Shown here piece after piece: positions 25,752 to 34,170 of a DNA stretch of 38,175 nt (position 1 is the stretch's first letter; the number at the start of each line of letters is the position of its first letter). The notes under the pieces were generated by a model, which had not been told where the DNA came from, made no database searches, and was given only the letters and a program-made list of their open reading frames with translations. Source of the DNA: an uncultured Prevotellaceae bacterium (GTDB lineage: Bacteria > Bacteroidota > Bacteroidia > Bacteroidales > Bacteroidaceae); contig ONDA01000029.1 of the NCBI GenBank assembly GCA_900316475.1, positions 1-38,175 of the forward strand. Direction: 5' to 3'. A program made the translations under genes and the position numbers.

Positions 25752-25786
25752 GGCAGCAATCCGCAAGGACTGCTGCCTTCTTTTTT
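25752..25786 (+). terminator. Terminator after the lipoprotein gene
   Basis: An 11-bp stem with one mismatch (25752-25762 with 25767-25777) around GCAA is followed by TTCTTTTTT. It lies 24 bp after the stop codon. Confidence 0.9.
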
Positions 25787-25841
25787 GACGTCTGACGAAA
25801 AAAAAGGCGGTGAAAAGTGATAAATTGTCGGATATTTGCCG

Positions 25842-25850
25842 TAACTTTGC
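25842..25850 (+). promoter_or_regulatory. -7 promoter element of the argD-proC operon
   Basis: TAACTTTGC lies 28 bp before the argD ATG. No good TTG lies 20 bp upstream; a TTG at 25825-25827 is too close. No ARG box was seen here. Confidence 0.7.
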
Positions 25851-25877
25851 AGCCGATTATCAAAAAAAGCGTTGATT

Positions 25878-27029
25878 ATGAAACTATTTGATGTATATCC
25901 GCTCTTCGACGTGAACATTGTTAAGGGCGAAGAATGTAAAGTTTGGGATGACAAGGGGCAGGAATATCTGGACTTGTATGGCGGGCACGCCGTCATCTCT
26001 ATAGGTCACTCCCATCCCCATTATATAGAAAAGCTGACGGAGCAGTTGAACCGGATAGGGTTCTACTCGAATTCCGTCGTGAACAAGCTGCAGGTGGAAC
26101 TGGCTGAGCGCTTAGGCAAGATCAGCGGCTACGACGACTATCAGCTCTTCTTAATCAACAGTGGCGCCGAGGCCAACGAGAATGCTCTGAAGCTGGCGTC
26201 GTTCACCAACGGCCGGACGCGCGTGCTCTCGTGCCAGAAGGCATTCCACGGTCGTACTTCGCTGGCCGTAGAGGTGACGAACAATCCGAAGATTATAGCA
26301 CCCATCAACGATAACGGTCATGTGACCTACTTGCCGCTGAACGACCTGCCCGCCTGGGAGGCAGAGTTGCAGAAGGGCGATGTCTGCGCCGTCATCCTGG
26401 AGTGCATCCAGGGCGTGGGCGGCATCCAGCTGGCTACGCCGGAGTTCGCACAAGGACTGGCTGCCGCCTGTAAGAAGTACGGCACCATCCTGATATGCGA
26501 CGAGATACAGTGTGGCTACGGCCGCAGCGGACGCTTCTTCGCCCACCAGTGGCTCGACATCCGCCCCGACATCATCACCGTAGCGAAGGGCATTGCCAAC
26601 GGCTTCCCGATGGGAGGCGTGCTCATCGCGCCCGAGTTCAAGCCCGTTTATGGACAATTAGGCACAACGTTCGGCGGCAATCATCTGGCCTGTGCAGCCG
26701 CGCTGGCCGTGCTCGACGTCTTCGAGGAGGAGCACCTGGTGGAGAACGCCCGCGTGGTGGGTGCCTACCTGATGGAGGAACTGAAGAATCTAAGAACTGA
26801 GGAACTGAAGTCGAAGGGGCAAAGCCACATTCAGGACGTCCGCGGTCGCGGTCTGATGATTGGCATCGACCTCGACTGCCCGCACGCTGAGGTGCGCCGT
26901 CCGCTCATCTACGAGCAGCACTGCTTCACGGGCTGCGCCGGCCAGAACATCCTGCGCCTGCTGCCGCCACTCTGCCTGACGAAGGCAGACGTTGATGATT
27001 TCATGGAACGTTTAAAGAAAGTGTTATGA
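25878..27029 (+). CDS. argD: Acetyl(or succinyl)ornithine aminotransferase
   Basis: A 383-residue class III aminotransferase. The ATG at 25878 is chosen over an in-frame TTG six bases upstream. Typical elements are YLDLYGGHAVISIGHSHPHY (early), NSGAEANENALKLA, the ICDEIQCGYGRSG loop with the PLP-contacting aspartate, and the Schiff-base lysine K237 in VAKGIANGFPMGG. The enzyme makes N-acylornithine from N-acylglutamate semialdehyde using glutamate as donor. It is first in an operon with proC, overlapping it by 4 bp (ATGA), which ties ornithine and proline supply together. Which acyl group it handles cannot be told from the sequence. Confidence 0.93.
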   Translation: MKLFDVYPLFDVNIVKGEECKVWDDKGQEYLDLYGGHAVISIGHSHPHYIEKLTEQLNRIGFYSNSVVNKLQVELAERLGKISGYDDYQLFLINSGAEANENALKLASFTNGRTRVLSCQKAFHGRTSLAVEVTNNPKIIAPINDNGHVTYLPLNDLPAWEAELQKGDVCAVILECIQGVGGIQLATPEFAQGLAAACKKYGTILICDEIQCGYGRSGRFFAHQWLDIRPDIITVAKGIANGFPMGGVLIAPEFKPVYGQLGTTFGGNHLACAAALAVLDVFEEEHLVENARVVGAYLMEELKNLRTEELKSKGQSHIQDVRGRGLMIGIDLDCPHAEVRRPLIYEQHCFTGCAGQNILRLLPPLCLTKADVDDFMERLKKVL

Positions 27030-27808
27030 AAATTGCAATGATTGGTGCAGGCGCCATGGGTGGCGCCACCGTCGAGGGTCTGGTGAAGACCAGCCTTTAT
27101 AAGAATGAAGATATTACGGTGAGCGACCCGTCGGAAGCCGTTCTCGATAAGTTTGTAAAGCTGGGCGTCAGCGTGACGACCGACAACGGTGCTGCAGCCG
27201 CTGGTGCCGATGTGGTGATGGTGTGTGTCAAGCCGTGGCTGGTGGAGCGCGTACTCAACGGCATCAAAAGCGAACTGAAGCCGAATAGCCAGATGCTGGT
27301 GGTGATAGCTGCCGGCGTGAAGTCGGAGAGTGTACAGGCTTGGCTGGGCGAGCAGTGCCCGCCGCTGTTCCTCTGCATACCGAATATTGCTATTGCGCAG
27401 TTGGCCTCGATGACGTTCCTCGTGCCCTGTGGTGCTGTGGTGCAGCAGCAGACGGAACAGGTGAAGGGCATCTTCGATGCTATGGGCGAGACGCTCATCA
27501 CCGACGAGCAGCACCTGGCCTCGGGCACGACGCTGGCCTCCTGCGGCATAGCCTACGCCATGCGCTATATCCGCGCTGCCGCTGAGGGTGGCGTGGAGCT
27601 GGGTTTCAAGGCCGACGATGCCAAGCGCATTGTCATGCAGACGATGAAGGGCGCCGTGGAGCTGTTGGGGGCTACGGGGCTGCACCCCGAAGCTGCCATT
27701 GACCTGGTGACGACGCCGGGTGGCGTGACCATCAAGGGCCTGAACGAGATGGAGCATGCCGGATTTACGTCGGCCGTCATCCGTGGACTGAAAGCTGGAC
27801 TTAAATAA
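27026..27808 (+). CDS. proC: Pyrroline-5-carboxylate reductase
   Basis: A 260-residue protein with the Rossmann start MIGAGAMGGATVEGL and the conserved C-terminal stretch DLVTTPGGVTIKGLNEMEHA (family signature, P5CR). It reduces 1-pyrroline-5-carboxylate to proline, the last step of proline synthesis. The start overlaps the argD stop by 4 bp, indicating translational coupling. The length is typical. The following spacer is an AT-rich 31-bp stretch with repeated AAATAGTAAAT words before the regulator gene. Confidence 0.95.
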   Translation: MKIAMIGAGAMGGATVEGLVKTSLYKNEDITVSDPSEAVLDKFVKLGVSVTTDNGAAAAGADVVMVCVKPWLVERVLNGIKSELKPNSQMLVVIAAGVKSESVQAWLGEQCPPLFLCIPNIAIAQLASMTFLVPCGAVVQQQTEQVKGIFDAMGETLITDEQHLASGTTLASCGIAYAMRYIRAAAEGGVELGFKADDAKRIVMQTMKGAVELLGATGLHPEAAIDLVTTPGGVTIKGLNEMEHAGFTSAVIRGLKAGLK

Positions 27809-27839
27809 ATAGTAAATAGTAAATTGTCAAATTGTAAAT

Positions 27840-28400
27840 ATGGTAGACGAACAACTAAAGCAAATTGGCGAGCGCTTGCGTGGACTGCGCGACGTGCTCG
27901 ACATTCCCGTGAGTGAGATGGCAGAGACCATCGGCATTAATGCCGAGAAGTATGAAAAGATAGAGGCTGGTGAGCTGGACATCACCATCTCGAACCTGAT
28001 GAAGATTGCGCATAAGTACGGTGTGTCGACAGAGGAGCTGATCTTCGCCGAGTCACCCCACATGAAGTCGTACTACGTGACACGCAAGGGGCAGGGCATG
28101 AGCATTGAGCGCACCAAGGCATACAAGTACCAGTCACTGGTGGGCGGTTTCGTGGGCCACAAGGCCGACGTCTTCATCGTCACCGTGGAGCCCAAGCCGG
28201 GCGCACGCACCATCTACAAGAACACCCACCCGGGTCAGGAGTTCAACATGGTACTGGAGGGAAAGATGGAGCTCTACATCGGCGGCAAGACCATCGTACT
28301 GGACGAGGGAGACAGCATCTACTTCGACTCCACCAAGCCTCACGGCATGCTGGCCGTCGGCAACCAACCCGTGAAATTCTTAGCATTCACAGTAGAATAA
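27840..28400 (+). CDS. XRE-family regulator with C-terminal cupin domain
   Basis: A 186-residue protein. Residues about 5-65 form a helix-turn-helix of the XRE type (IGERLRGLRDVLDIPVSEMA, then MKIAHKYGVSTEEL). Residues about 110-186 form a cupin barrel with HPGQEFNMVLEGKMELYIGG and GDSIYFDSTKPHGMLAV, the usual small-molecule-binding half. Such proteins sense a metabolite and regulate nearby genes. The position between proC and an acyl-CoA ligase, with a similar order in other Bacteroidales, suggests control of one of these; the ligand is unknown. The stop codon lies 2 bp before the left arm of the palindromic repeat element. Confidence 0.9.
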   Translation: MVDEQLKQIGERLRGLRDVLDIPVSEMAETIGINAEKYEKIEAGELDITISNLMKIAHKYGVSTEELIFAESPHMKSYYVTRKGQGMSIERTKAYKYQSLVGGFVGHKADVFIVTVEPKPGARTIYKNTHPGQEFNMVLEGKMELYIGGKTIVLDEGDSIYFDSTKPHGMLAVGNQPVKFLAFTVE

Positions 28401-28402
28401 AA

Positions 28403-28445
28403 GACCCACCCCCTGCCCCTCCCTTGGAGGAAGGGGAGTGATTAC
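28403..28445 (+). repeat. Left arm of paired inverted repeat at the acyl-CoA ligase gene
   Basis: A 43-nt arm starting GACCCACCCCCTGCCCCTCC, right after the regulator's stop. Its reverse complement agrees with 28495-28537 at 36 of 43 positions, and the outer 22 bases match perfectly. It is related to the arm at 23295-23337. Confidence 0.93.
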
Positions 28446-28467
28446 AGTCGACAAACACGAAAACGAT

Positions 28468-30204
28468 ATGGAAAAGAAAACAGAAACTCAAGGAGTATCT
28501 ACTCCCCTCTCTCATAGGGAGGGGCAGGGGGTGGGTCTCCTAAATAGATTTTTGAAACAGACGACGTTCACGTCTGTAGAGGATTATAACAAGAACCTGG
28601 AGTTCATCGTCCCTGAGAACTTCAACTTCGCCTACGACGTCATGGACGCATGGGCTGAGATGGCTCCCGAGAAGCTGGCCCTGCTGTGGACCAACGACCA
28701 AGGAGAGGAAATCCGTGCCACGTATGCCCAACTGAAGGAGCAGTCGGACCAGGCAGCGTCGTATCTGCAGTCATTGGGTATCGGCAAGAACGACCCGGTG
28801 ATGCTTATCCTGAAGCGCCGCTACGAGTGGTGGGTGGTTATGCTGGCACTCTGCAAGATTGGTGCCATCGTCATTCCTGCCACCCACATGCTGACCAAGC
28901 ACGACATCGTGTACCGCAACACGCGTGCCAGCATCAAGGCTATCATCTGCGTTGACGACCCCTATGTGGTCAGCCAGATTCAGGCCGCCATGCCCGAGAG
29001 TCCGTCAGTGACGCAGTATATCACGATTACGGATCACGGCAAGCCCATCCCCGAAGGGTTCCGTGATTACCAGAAGGAAGTGTTGCTGGCACCGAAATTC
29101 CAGCGTCCGGCCTTCGTCAACGAGAACGACGACACGATGATTATGTATTTCACGTCGGGAACCAGCGGCGAACCGAAGATGGTGGCTCACGACTACCTCT
29201 ACGCCATGGGACACCTGACGACGGGCGTCTTCTGGCACAACCTGCACGAGGGGTCGCTCCATCTGACCGTCGCCGACACAGGCTGGGGCAAGGCCGTCTG
29301 GGGCAAGTTCTACGGACAGTGGTTTGCCGGCGCCACGGTGTTCGTCTTCGACCATGAGAAGTTCAACGCCGACACGCTGCTGCGCCAGATGGAGAAATAC
29401 CACGTCACGTCGTTCTGTGCACCGCCAACCATCTACCGCTTCATGATACGCGAGGACCTGTCGAAGTACGACCTGTCGTCGCTTGAATACTGCTGTACAG
29501 CCGGCGAGGCGCTGAACCCCGCCGTCTTCGACAAGTTCTACGAAAAGACCGGCATCCGCATGATGGAAGGCTTCGGACAGACGGAGACGACGATGACACT
29601 GGGCACCTTCCCCTGGATGACGCCGAAGCCCGGCTCGATGGGTATCCCCAATGCACAGTACGACATCGACCTGCTGCGCGCCGACGGCACCTCGTGCGAG
29701 GACGGCGAGAAGGGCGAGATAGTGGTCCGTGTTGGCGACAAGAAGCCCATCGGACTGTTCAAAGGCTACTACCGCGACGAGGAGAAGACCCGCGAGGCCT
29801 GGCATGACGGCATCTATCATACGGGTGACATGGCGTGGCGCGACGAGGACGGCTACTACTGGTTTGAGGGACGCATCGACGACGTCATCAAGTCCAGCGG
29901 CTACCGCATCGGCCCGTTCGAGGTGGAGAGCGCGCTGATGACCCACCCCGCCGTCGTGGAGTGTGCCATCACCGGCGTGCCCGACGACATCCGCGGCATG
30001 GTGGTCAAGGCCACCGTCGTGCTCGGCAAGGAGTGGAAGGACAAGGCCGGCGACGACCTCGTCAAGGAACTGCAGCAGCACGTCAAGAAGGAAACGGCTC
30101 CCTATAAGTACCCGCGAATCGTGGAGTTCGTCGACGAACTGCCGAAGACCATCAGCGGAAAAATCCGCCGTGTGGAAATTCGCCAGAAGGATGCGGAGAA
30201 GTGA
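28468..30204 (+). CDS. AMP-forming acyl-CoA (acetyl-CoA-like) synthetase with repeat-derived N-terminus
   Basis: A 578-residue adenylate-forming enzyme that activates a carboxylic acid with ATP and CoA. Core motifs are the phosphate loop YFTSGTSGEPK (from about residue 227), GFGQTET (368-374), YHTGDMAWRDEDGYYWFEGR (from about 450), and the C-terminal catalytic lysine in PKTISGKIRR (565). The sequence resembles the Bacteroidales acetyl-CoA/medium-chain ACSM-like group; the substrate is not certain. The native-looking start is NRFLKQTTFTSVEDYNKNL. Before it come about 25 residues, including VSTPLSHREGQGVG read from the right arm of a palindromic repeat. The ATG at 28468 lies between the two arms in an A-rich stretch; a GTG 30 bp upstream is inside the left arm and less likely. 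Confidence 0.93.
   Translation: MEKKTETQGVSTPLSHREGQGVGLLNRFLKQTTFTSVEDYNKNLEFIVPENFNFAYDVMDAWAEMAPEKLALLWTNDQGEEIRATYAQLKEQSDQAASYLQSLGIGKNDPVMLILKRRYEWWVVMLALCKIGAIVIPATHMLTKHDIVYRNTRASIKAIICVDDPYVVSQIQAAMPESPSVTQYITITDHGKPIPEGFRDYQKEVLLAPKFQRPAFVNENDDTMIMYFTSGTSGEPKMVAHDYLYAMGHLTTGVFWHNLHEGSLHLTVADTGWGKAVWGKFYGQWFAGATVFVFDHEKFNADTLLRQMEKYHVTSFCAPPTIYRFMIREDLSKYDLSSLEYCCTAGEALNPAVFDKFYEKTGIRMMEGFGQTETTMTLGTFPWMTPKPGSMGIPNAQYDIDLLRADGTSCEDGEKGEIVVRVGDKKPIGLFKGYYRDEEKTREAWHDGIYHTGDMAWRDEDGYYWFEGRIDDVIKSSGYRIGPFEVESALMTHPAVVECAITGVPDDIRGMVVKATVVLGKEWKDKAGDDLVKELQQHVKKETAPYKYPRIVEFVDELPKTISGKIRRVEIRQKDAEK
28495..28537 (+). repeat. Right arm of paired inverted repeat, translated within the acyl-CoA ligase gene
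   Basis: A 43-nt element starting GTATCTACTCCCCTCTCT and ending GGGGTGGGTC, about 40 of 44 positions equal to the argC copy (23377-23420) and in the same reading frame relative to its host gene. Confidence 0.93.
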
Positions 30205-30230
30205 GAGGTGAGAAGTGAAGAGTTAAGGAT

Positions 30231-30692
30231 ATGAAACGAAACATCTTCCTGGGTGCGATTGCAATAGCAGCAGCGGTGGCTGGTTACTTCATCCCTGCCG
30301 TCATCGTACTATTGGTAGCTGCTATTATCAATCTCATACAGCGTAGATGGGGCACGGATGTCAACGAAGCCCCCAAACCGTCAGAAATGACCGTTGACGA
30401 GCTCACTGCACAGTACGGCGAGCCCGAGGACGTGATACTTCTAAATGCAGCGCGCGCCAATGAGGCGTTGGGAGTCATACTCGCTTACAAGGCCTTTCTC
30501 GTCGTGGAAGGACGCCGTATCGACAAGAGCGACATCACCGGCGTCACCTTCAACAACAGCGGTACGCCCTACGCTCCTGGCGAATATCAAGTCATCATCG
30601 CCACATCAAGTCAGGGCTACCTCCACGTGAACGCTGGTTACGACGCTGCCTGGACGAAGGACGTGGCAGAAGAAATCAAAAAGAATCTGTAA
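30231..30692 (+). CDS. Small membrane-anchored protein of unknown function
   Basis: A 153-residue protein not recognised. Residues about 4-36 are strongly hydrophobic (IFLGAIAIAAAVAGYF, then PAVIVLLVAAIINLI) and could form one long or two short membrane helices. A polar domain of about 110 residues follows (TAQYGEPEDVILLNAARANE, later FNNSGTPYAPGEYQVIIATS), likely cytoplasmic. It stands 26 bp after the acyl-CoA ligase gene and only 7 bp before proB, so it belongs to the same transcription unit. Nothing in it points to proline synthesis directly. Confidence 0.8.
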   Translation: MKRNIFLGAIAIAAAVAGYFIPAVIVLLVAAIINLIQRRWGTDVNEAPKPSEMTVDELTAQYGEPEDVILLNAARANEALGVILAYKAFLVVEGRRIDKSDITGVTFNNSGTPYAPGEYQVIIATSSQGYLHVNAGYDAAWTKDVAEEIKKNL

Positions 30693-30699
30693 AGGAGAA

Positions 30700-31473
30700 A
30701 TGAAACGAATCGTTGTAAAGATAGGCTCGAATGCGCTGACACGCCCCGACGGGCGACTCGACGTGACGCGTATGTCGGCGCTGGTCGACCAGATAGCCTG
30801 GCTGCGCCAGCACGACTGCGAGGTGATACTCGTATCGTCGGGGGCCGTGGCCTGCGGGCGAAGGGAGCTAAAGACCGTCAATCATGAACTGGACTCCGTG
30901 GAACAGCGGCAGTTGTACTCAGCCATGGGACAGGCCAAGCTGATAGGACTCTACTACGACCTCTTCCGCGAATACCACATCCATGTCGGGCAGGTGCTGA
31001 CGATGAAGGAGAACTTCCAGCCCGGCGAACAGTATCGCAACCAGCAGGCCTGTATGCGGGTGATGCTGGAGAACGGCGTGCTGCCCATCGTCAACGAGAA
31101 CGACACCGTCAGCGTCACCGAGCTGATGTTTACTGATAATGACGAGCTGAGCGGCCTTATTGCCCAGATGATGCAGGCCGACACGCTGATACTCCTCAGC
31201 AACATCGACGGCATCTACACCGGCAATCCTGCCGACCCGCAGTCGCAACTCATCAAGGAGGTGCTGCCCGGCACCGACCTTTCCGAGTATATCCAGACCG
31301 AGAAGAGCTCTGCCGGGCGTGGCGGTATGCAGTCGAAATATGCCACCGCCTCGAAGATTCAGCAGGCCGGCATCCGCGTTATTATTGCTAACGGCAAGCG
31401 TGAGAATGTGCTCGTAGACCTGATGGAACACTCGGAAACAACTCCCCACACAGAATTTAAGATATGCAACTGA
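30700..31473 (+). CDS. proB: Glutamate 5-kinase (without PUA domain)
   Basis: A 257-residue amino acid kinase. It starts [20 protein letters not shown], followed by [13 protein letters not shown] and [20 protein letters not shown], which are the phosphate and glutamate sites, then [20 protein letters not shown] near the C-terminus. It phosphorylates glutamate to gamma-glutamyl phosphate, the first and usually proline-inhibited step of proline synthesis. The E. coli type enzyme has an extra C-terminal PUA domain (about 370 residues in total); here it is missing. The 3' end overlaps proA by 10 bp, so the two are translationally coupled, as fits their unstable shared intermediate. Confidence 0.95.
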   Translation: MKRIVVKIGSNALTRPDGRLDVTRMSALVDQIAWLRQHDCEVILVSSGAVACGRRELKTVNHELDSVEQRQLYSAMGQAKLIGLYYDLFREYHIHVGQVLTMKENFQPGEQYRNQQACMRVMLENGVLPIVNENDTVSVTELMFTDNDELSGLIAQMMQADTLILLSNIDGIYTGNPADPQSQLIKEVLPGTDLSEYIQTEKSSAGRGGMQSKYATASKIQQAGIRVIIANGKRENVLVDLMEHSETTPHTEFKICN

Positions 31474-32708
31474 AAGAAACTTTTGAACGCGTCAAGCGAG
31501 CCAGCAAAAGTCTGGCACTGCTCAGCGACCAGCAGCGTAACGACATCCTGAAGGCCGTTGCCGATGCCATTATAGGTAATAAGGAAAGAATCCTTGAGGC
31601 TAATGCACGTGATCTGGCGAAGATGGACCCGAAGAATCCGCTCTACGACCGTCTGCAACTGACGGAAAAACGGCTTGAGGATATTGCCGCCGATATGCGT
31701 AATGTGGCAACGCTGCCAACGCCACTCGGGCATATCACCAAGCAGAAGACGCTGCCCAACGGACTGCGGCTATGCCGCGTGTCGGTGCCTTTCGGGGTCA
31801 TCGGCATGATTTACGAAGCACGGCCCAACGTGACGTTCGACGTCTTCTCGCTCTGCTTCAAGAGCGGCAATGCCTGTGTGCTGAAGGGCGGCAAGGATGC
31901 CGACGAGAGCAACCGCGAAGAGGTGGCACTGATTCATGAGATACTCGAGAAATTCGGCATATCAAAAGATGTGGTTGCCCTGCTGCCCGCCACCCATGAG
32001 GCGACCGGCGAGATGTTGAACGCTGTGGGCTATGTTGACCTCTGCATACCCCGTGGCGGCCGCAAGCTGATTGATTTCGTGCGCGACACCGCCCGCATCC
32101 CCGTCATAGAAACGGGAGCTGGCGTGGTGAACACCTACTTCGACAAAGACGGCAACCTGGAGATGGGTAAGGCTATCATCAACAACGCCAAGACGCGGCG
32201 CGTCAGCGTCTGCAACGCCTTGGATTGTCTCATCATTCATCGTGAACGTATTTGGTCTTTACCAGCCATTTGTGAACAATTGGCTGAAAAGCATGTCATT
32301 ATCTATGCCGACAATGAATCCTACGAAGTACTTAGTGGCAATAGCTATCCGTATCTGGAGCACGCCACGGACGAATCGTTTGGCACAGAATTCATGGACT
32401 ACAAGCTGGCCATCAAAACCGTCGGTTCGCTGGAAGAAGCTTTAGCACATATTGATGAAAACGGCAGTGGCCACAGCGAGGCTATTATCACCATGAACGA
32501 GGCAACGGCTCGACGTTTCCAAGCCCACGTTGATGCGGCCTGCGTCTACTGGAATGCACCGACGTCGTTCACCGACGGGGCGCAGTTTGGCTTGGGCGCA
32601 GAGATAGGTATCTCTACACAGAAACTCGGCCCCCGAGGACCGATGGGCTTGGAGGAAATCACTACGTATAAATGGCTGATTGAGGGCGAAGGTCAGATAC
32701 GTCCTTAA
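31464..32708 (+). CDS. proA: Gamma-glutamyl phosphate reductase
   Basis: A 414-residue aldehyde-dehydrogenase-fold enzyme that reduces gamma-glutamyl phosphate to glutamate semialdehyde. Visible marks are [20 protein letters not shown], the [13 protein letters not shown] region, and the catalytic cysteine C250 in [12 protein letters not shown]. The length is normal. It overlaps proB by 10 bp. Its stop overlaps that of the convergent NUDIX gene by 4 bp (32705-32708), so no separate terminator lies between them. With argD and proC on the same block, all three proline enzymes are encoded within 6 kb. Confidence 0.97.
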   Translation: MQLKETFERVKRASKSLALLSDQQRNDILKAVADAIIGNKERILEANARDLAKMDPKNPLYDRLQLTEKRLEDIAADMRNVATLPTPLGHITKQKTLPNGLRLCRVSVPFGVIGMIYEARPNVTFDVFSLCFKSGNACVLKGGKDADESNREEVALIHEILEKFGISKDVVALLPATHEATGEMLNAVGYVDLCIPRGGRKLIDFVRDTARIPVIETGAGVVNTYFDKDGNLEMGKAIINNAKTRRVSVCNALDCLIIHRERIWSLPAICEQLAEKHVIIYADNESYEVLSGNSYPYLEHATDESFGTEFMDYKLAIKTVGSLEEALAHIDENGSGHSEAIITMNEATARRFQAHVDAACVYWNAPTSFTDGAQFGLGAEIGISTQKLGPRGPMGLEEITTYKWLIEGEGQIRP

Positions 32709-33241
32709 TACTTTTCCCACAGACGCTCAGCGAGGAAGCGCTCTACGGCATGGCGGATGGACAGCAGTCCGAAGTCGGCAGGGTTCACCTCCTCCACAGG
32801 AATCCACAGGCAGTCGGCGGCATCGTCGGCTGCTTGTGGTTTTACGTCGTCGGCTACGCGAACCAGGAAGTCGGCGTCAAGCGTATGGACGTACATACCG
32901 CTGTATAGGTATTGGTTGGGCATGGAGTAGAGATAGATCATCTCACCGACATCCAGTCCCGTCTCCTCCTTAATCTCACGGCGCATACCTTCCTCGATGG
33001 TCTCATACATATCGACGAAACCGCCGACAAGATCGAGAGTGCCTTTGGCAGGCTCCTTGCCACGGCGGGCAACGAGCATCTCGTTGCGCGAGTTCAGGAT
33101 GATGGCTGCCGTGGCGGCGCAGGGGTTGGCATAGTACGTGAAGCCGCAGTCGGAACACTGCTTGCTCTTGAAGTTGTGCTCCGACCAACGGCTACTGCCG
33201 CAGGCGGGACAGAACGCGAATTTGTCTAACGGATGACTCAT
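32705..33241 (-). CDS. NUDIX hydrolase with N-terminal zinc ribbon
   Basis: A 178-residue protein starting [15 protein letters not shown]. Four cysteines, C11, C14, C29 and C32, form a zinc ribbon. The NUDIX box is complete at about residues 74-96 ([20 protein letters not shown] then TGL), so it should cleave a nucleoside-diphosphate derivative. Zinc-ribbon NUDIX proteins include NADH pyrophosphatases (NudC); this one is shorter and lacks a clear NudC SQPWPFP-type signature, so the substrate is open. The ATG at 33241 is preferred over an in-frame TTG 42 bp upstream, which lies in the promoter. It converges on proA and diverges from the esterase gene. Confidence 0.9.
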   Translation of the reverse strand: MSHPLDKFAFCPACGSSRWSEHNFKSKQCSDCGFTYYANPCAATAAIILNSRNEMLVARRGKEPAKGTLDLVGGFVDMYETIEEGMRREIKEETGLDVGEMIYLYSMPNQYLYSGMYVHTLDADFLVRVADDVKPQAADDAADCLWIPVEEVNPADFGLLSIRHAVERFLAERLWEKY

Positions 33242-33280
33242 GTCTGTATAGAGATAATATGGAAAAATGGTTTCTGCGTA

Positions 33281-33288
33281 CAAAATTA
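33281..33288 (-). promoter_or_regulatory. -7 promoter element of the NUDIX gene
   Basis: On the minus strand TAATTTTG (33288 to 33281), followed by T instead of the usual C, lies 39 bp before the ATG. It stands back to back with the esterase promoter at 33303. Confidence 0.55.
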
Positions 33289-33302
33289 CGAATATTTTTT
33301 CG

Positions 33303-33311
33303 TACCTTTGC
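33303..33311 (+). promoter_or_regulatory. -7 promoter element of the esterase gene
   Basis: TACCTTTGC fits the consensus exactly and ends 17 bp before the chosen ATG. No TTG at the usual distance was seen. It rules out upstream in-frame starts for this gene. Confidence 0.7.
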
Positions 33312-33328
33312 AGGCAAATTGGAAAAAA

Positions 33329-34153
33329 ATGACGATGAGAACAGCAAAATTACTCCTGATGATGGTTCTGACAGCCATGACAGCCTTGGCGCAGACCGGC
33401 AAGACGTATAACCTGTGGGCTAAAGGCGCTCCCAACAATAACGGCAACCCGACGGACACGGCAAAGGTGACCGTATTCTTGCCGGATACTAAACGGACTA
33501 CGGGGCGCGCTGTCGTTGTCTGTCCCGGTGGTGGCTACGGCCATTTGGCTATGCAGCACGAGGGTACCGACTGGGCACCGTTCTTCAACGGCCAGGGCAT
33601 CGCCCTCATCGTGCTGAAGTACCGTATGCCACACGGCAGGTATGAGGTGCCTGTCAGCGACGCCGAGGAGGCGCTGCGCTTGGTACGGCGTCAGGCTAAA
33701 TCATGGCACATCAACCCTCAGCAGGTGGGCATTATGGGCTTCTCGGCTGGCGGTCATCTGGCTTCAACCATTGCCACCCATGCCGTTGGCGATGCTAAAC
33801 CCGACTTCCAGATACTGTTCTATCCTGTCATCACGATGGATCCGAGCTATACCCATCGTGGGTCGCACGACAACCTGCTTGGCAAGGCTCCCAAGAAAAA
33901 GCTGGAACGGCAGTATAGTAATGAGCAGCAGGTGACGCGTGTCACGCCACGCGCCTTCATCGCCCTGAGCGACGATGACAGGGTGGTGCTGCCCCAGAAT
34001 GGCGTGAACTACTACTTGGAGTGCGACCGGCATGACGTGGCGGCGTCGCTGCATGTCTATCCTACAGGTGGACACGGATGGGGACACCGCGACTCCTTCC
34101 CGTATCATCTGGAGATGATGCAGGAACTGAAAACCTGGCTGCAGAGCTTCTGA
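33329..34153 (+). CDS. Secreted alpha/beta-hydrolase, carbohydrate-esterase-like
   Basis: A 274-residue protein read from MTMRTAKLLL (or MRT two codons later). The signal peptide ends near TALAQ (residue 22). The hydrolase has the oxyanion motif CPGGGYGHLA, the nucleophile S139 in GFSAGGH, an aspartate in LSDDDRVV (about 215-217) and the histidine H249 in TGGHGWGHR, a full catalytic triad. It resembles the acetylxylan-esterase or feruloyl-esterase-like group of Bacteroidales (DUF/BD-FAE type), which remove acyl groups from plant polysaccharides. The exact substrate is an inference. It is monocistronic with its own promoter and converges with the thioredoxin-fold lipoprotein gene, 17 bp away. 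Confidence 0.88.
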   Translation: MTMRTAKLLLMMVLTAMTALAQTGKTYNLWAKGAPNNNGNPTDTAKVTVFLPDTKRTTGRAVVVCPGGGYGHLAMQHEGTDWAPFFNGQGIALIVLKYRMPHGRYEVPVSDAEEALRLVRRQAKSWHINPQQVGIMGFSAGGHLASTIATHAVGDAKPDFQILFYPVITMDPSYTHRGSHDNLLGKAPKKKLERQYSNEQQVTRVTPRAFIALSDDDRVVLPQNGVNYYLECDRHDVAASLHVYPTGGHGWGHRDSFPYHLEMMQELKTWLQSF

Positions 34154-34170
34154 ATAAAGGGGACGCGTTC

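Noticed and set aside
28438-28467. GTG start of the acyl-CoA ligase gene 30 bp upstream of the ATG
   Set aside because: It lies within the left palindromic arm. The ATG at 28468 in the A-rich spacer matches the argC arrangement and the usual Bacteroidetes start context.
33233-33328. Upstream in-frame start of the esterase gene ([10 protein letters not shown]...)
   Set aside because: The -7 promoter element at 33303-33311 lies inside this extension, and the signal peptide begins only at 33329 or 33335.
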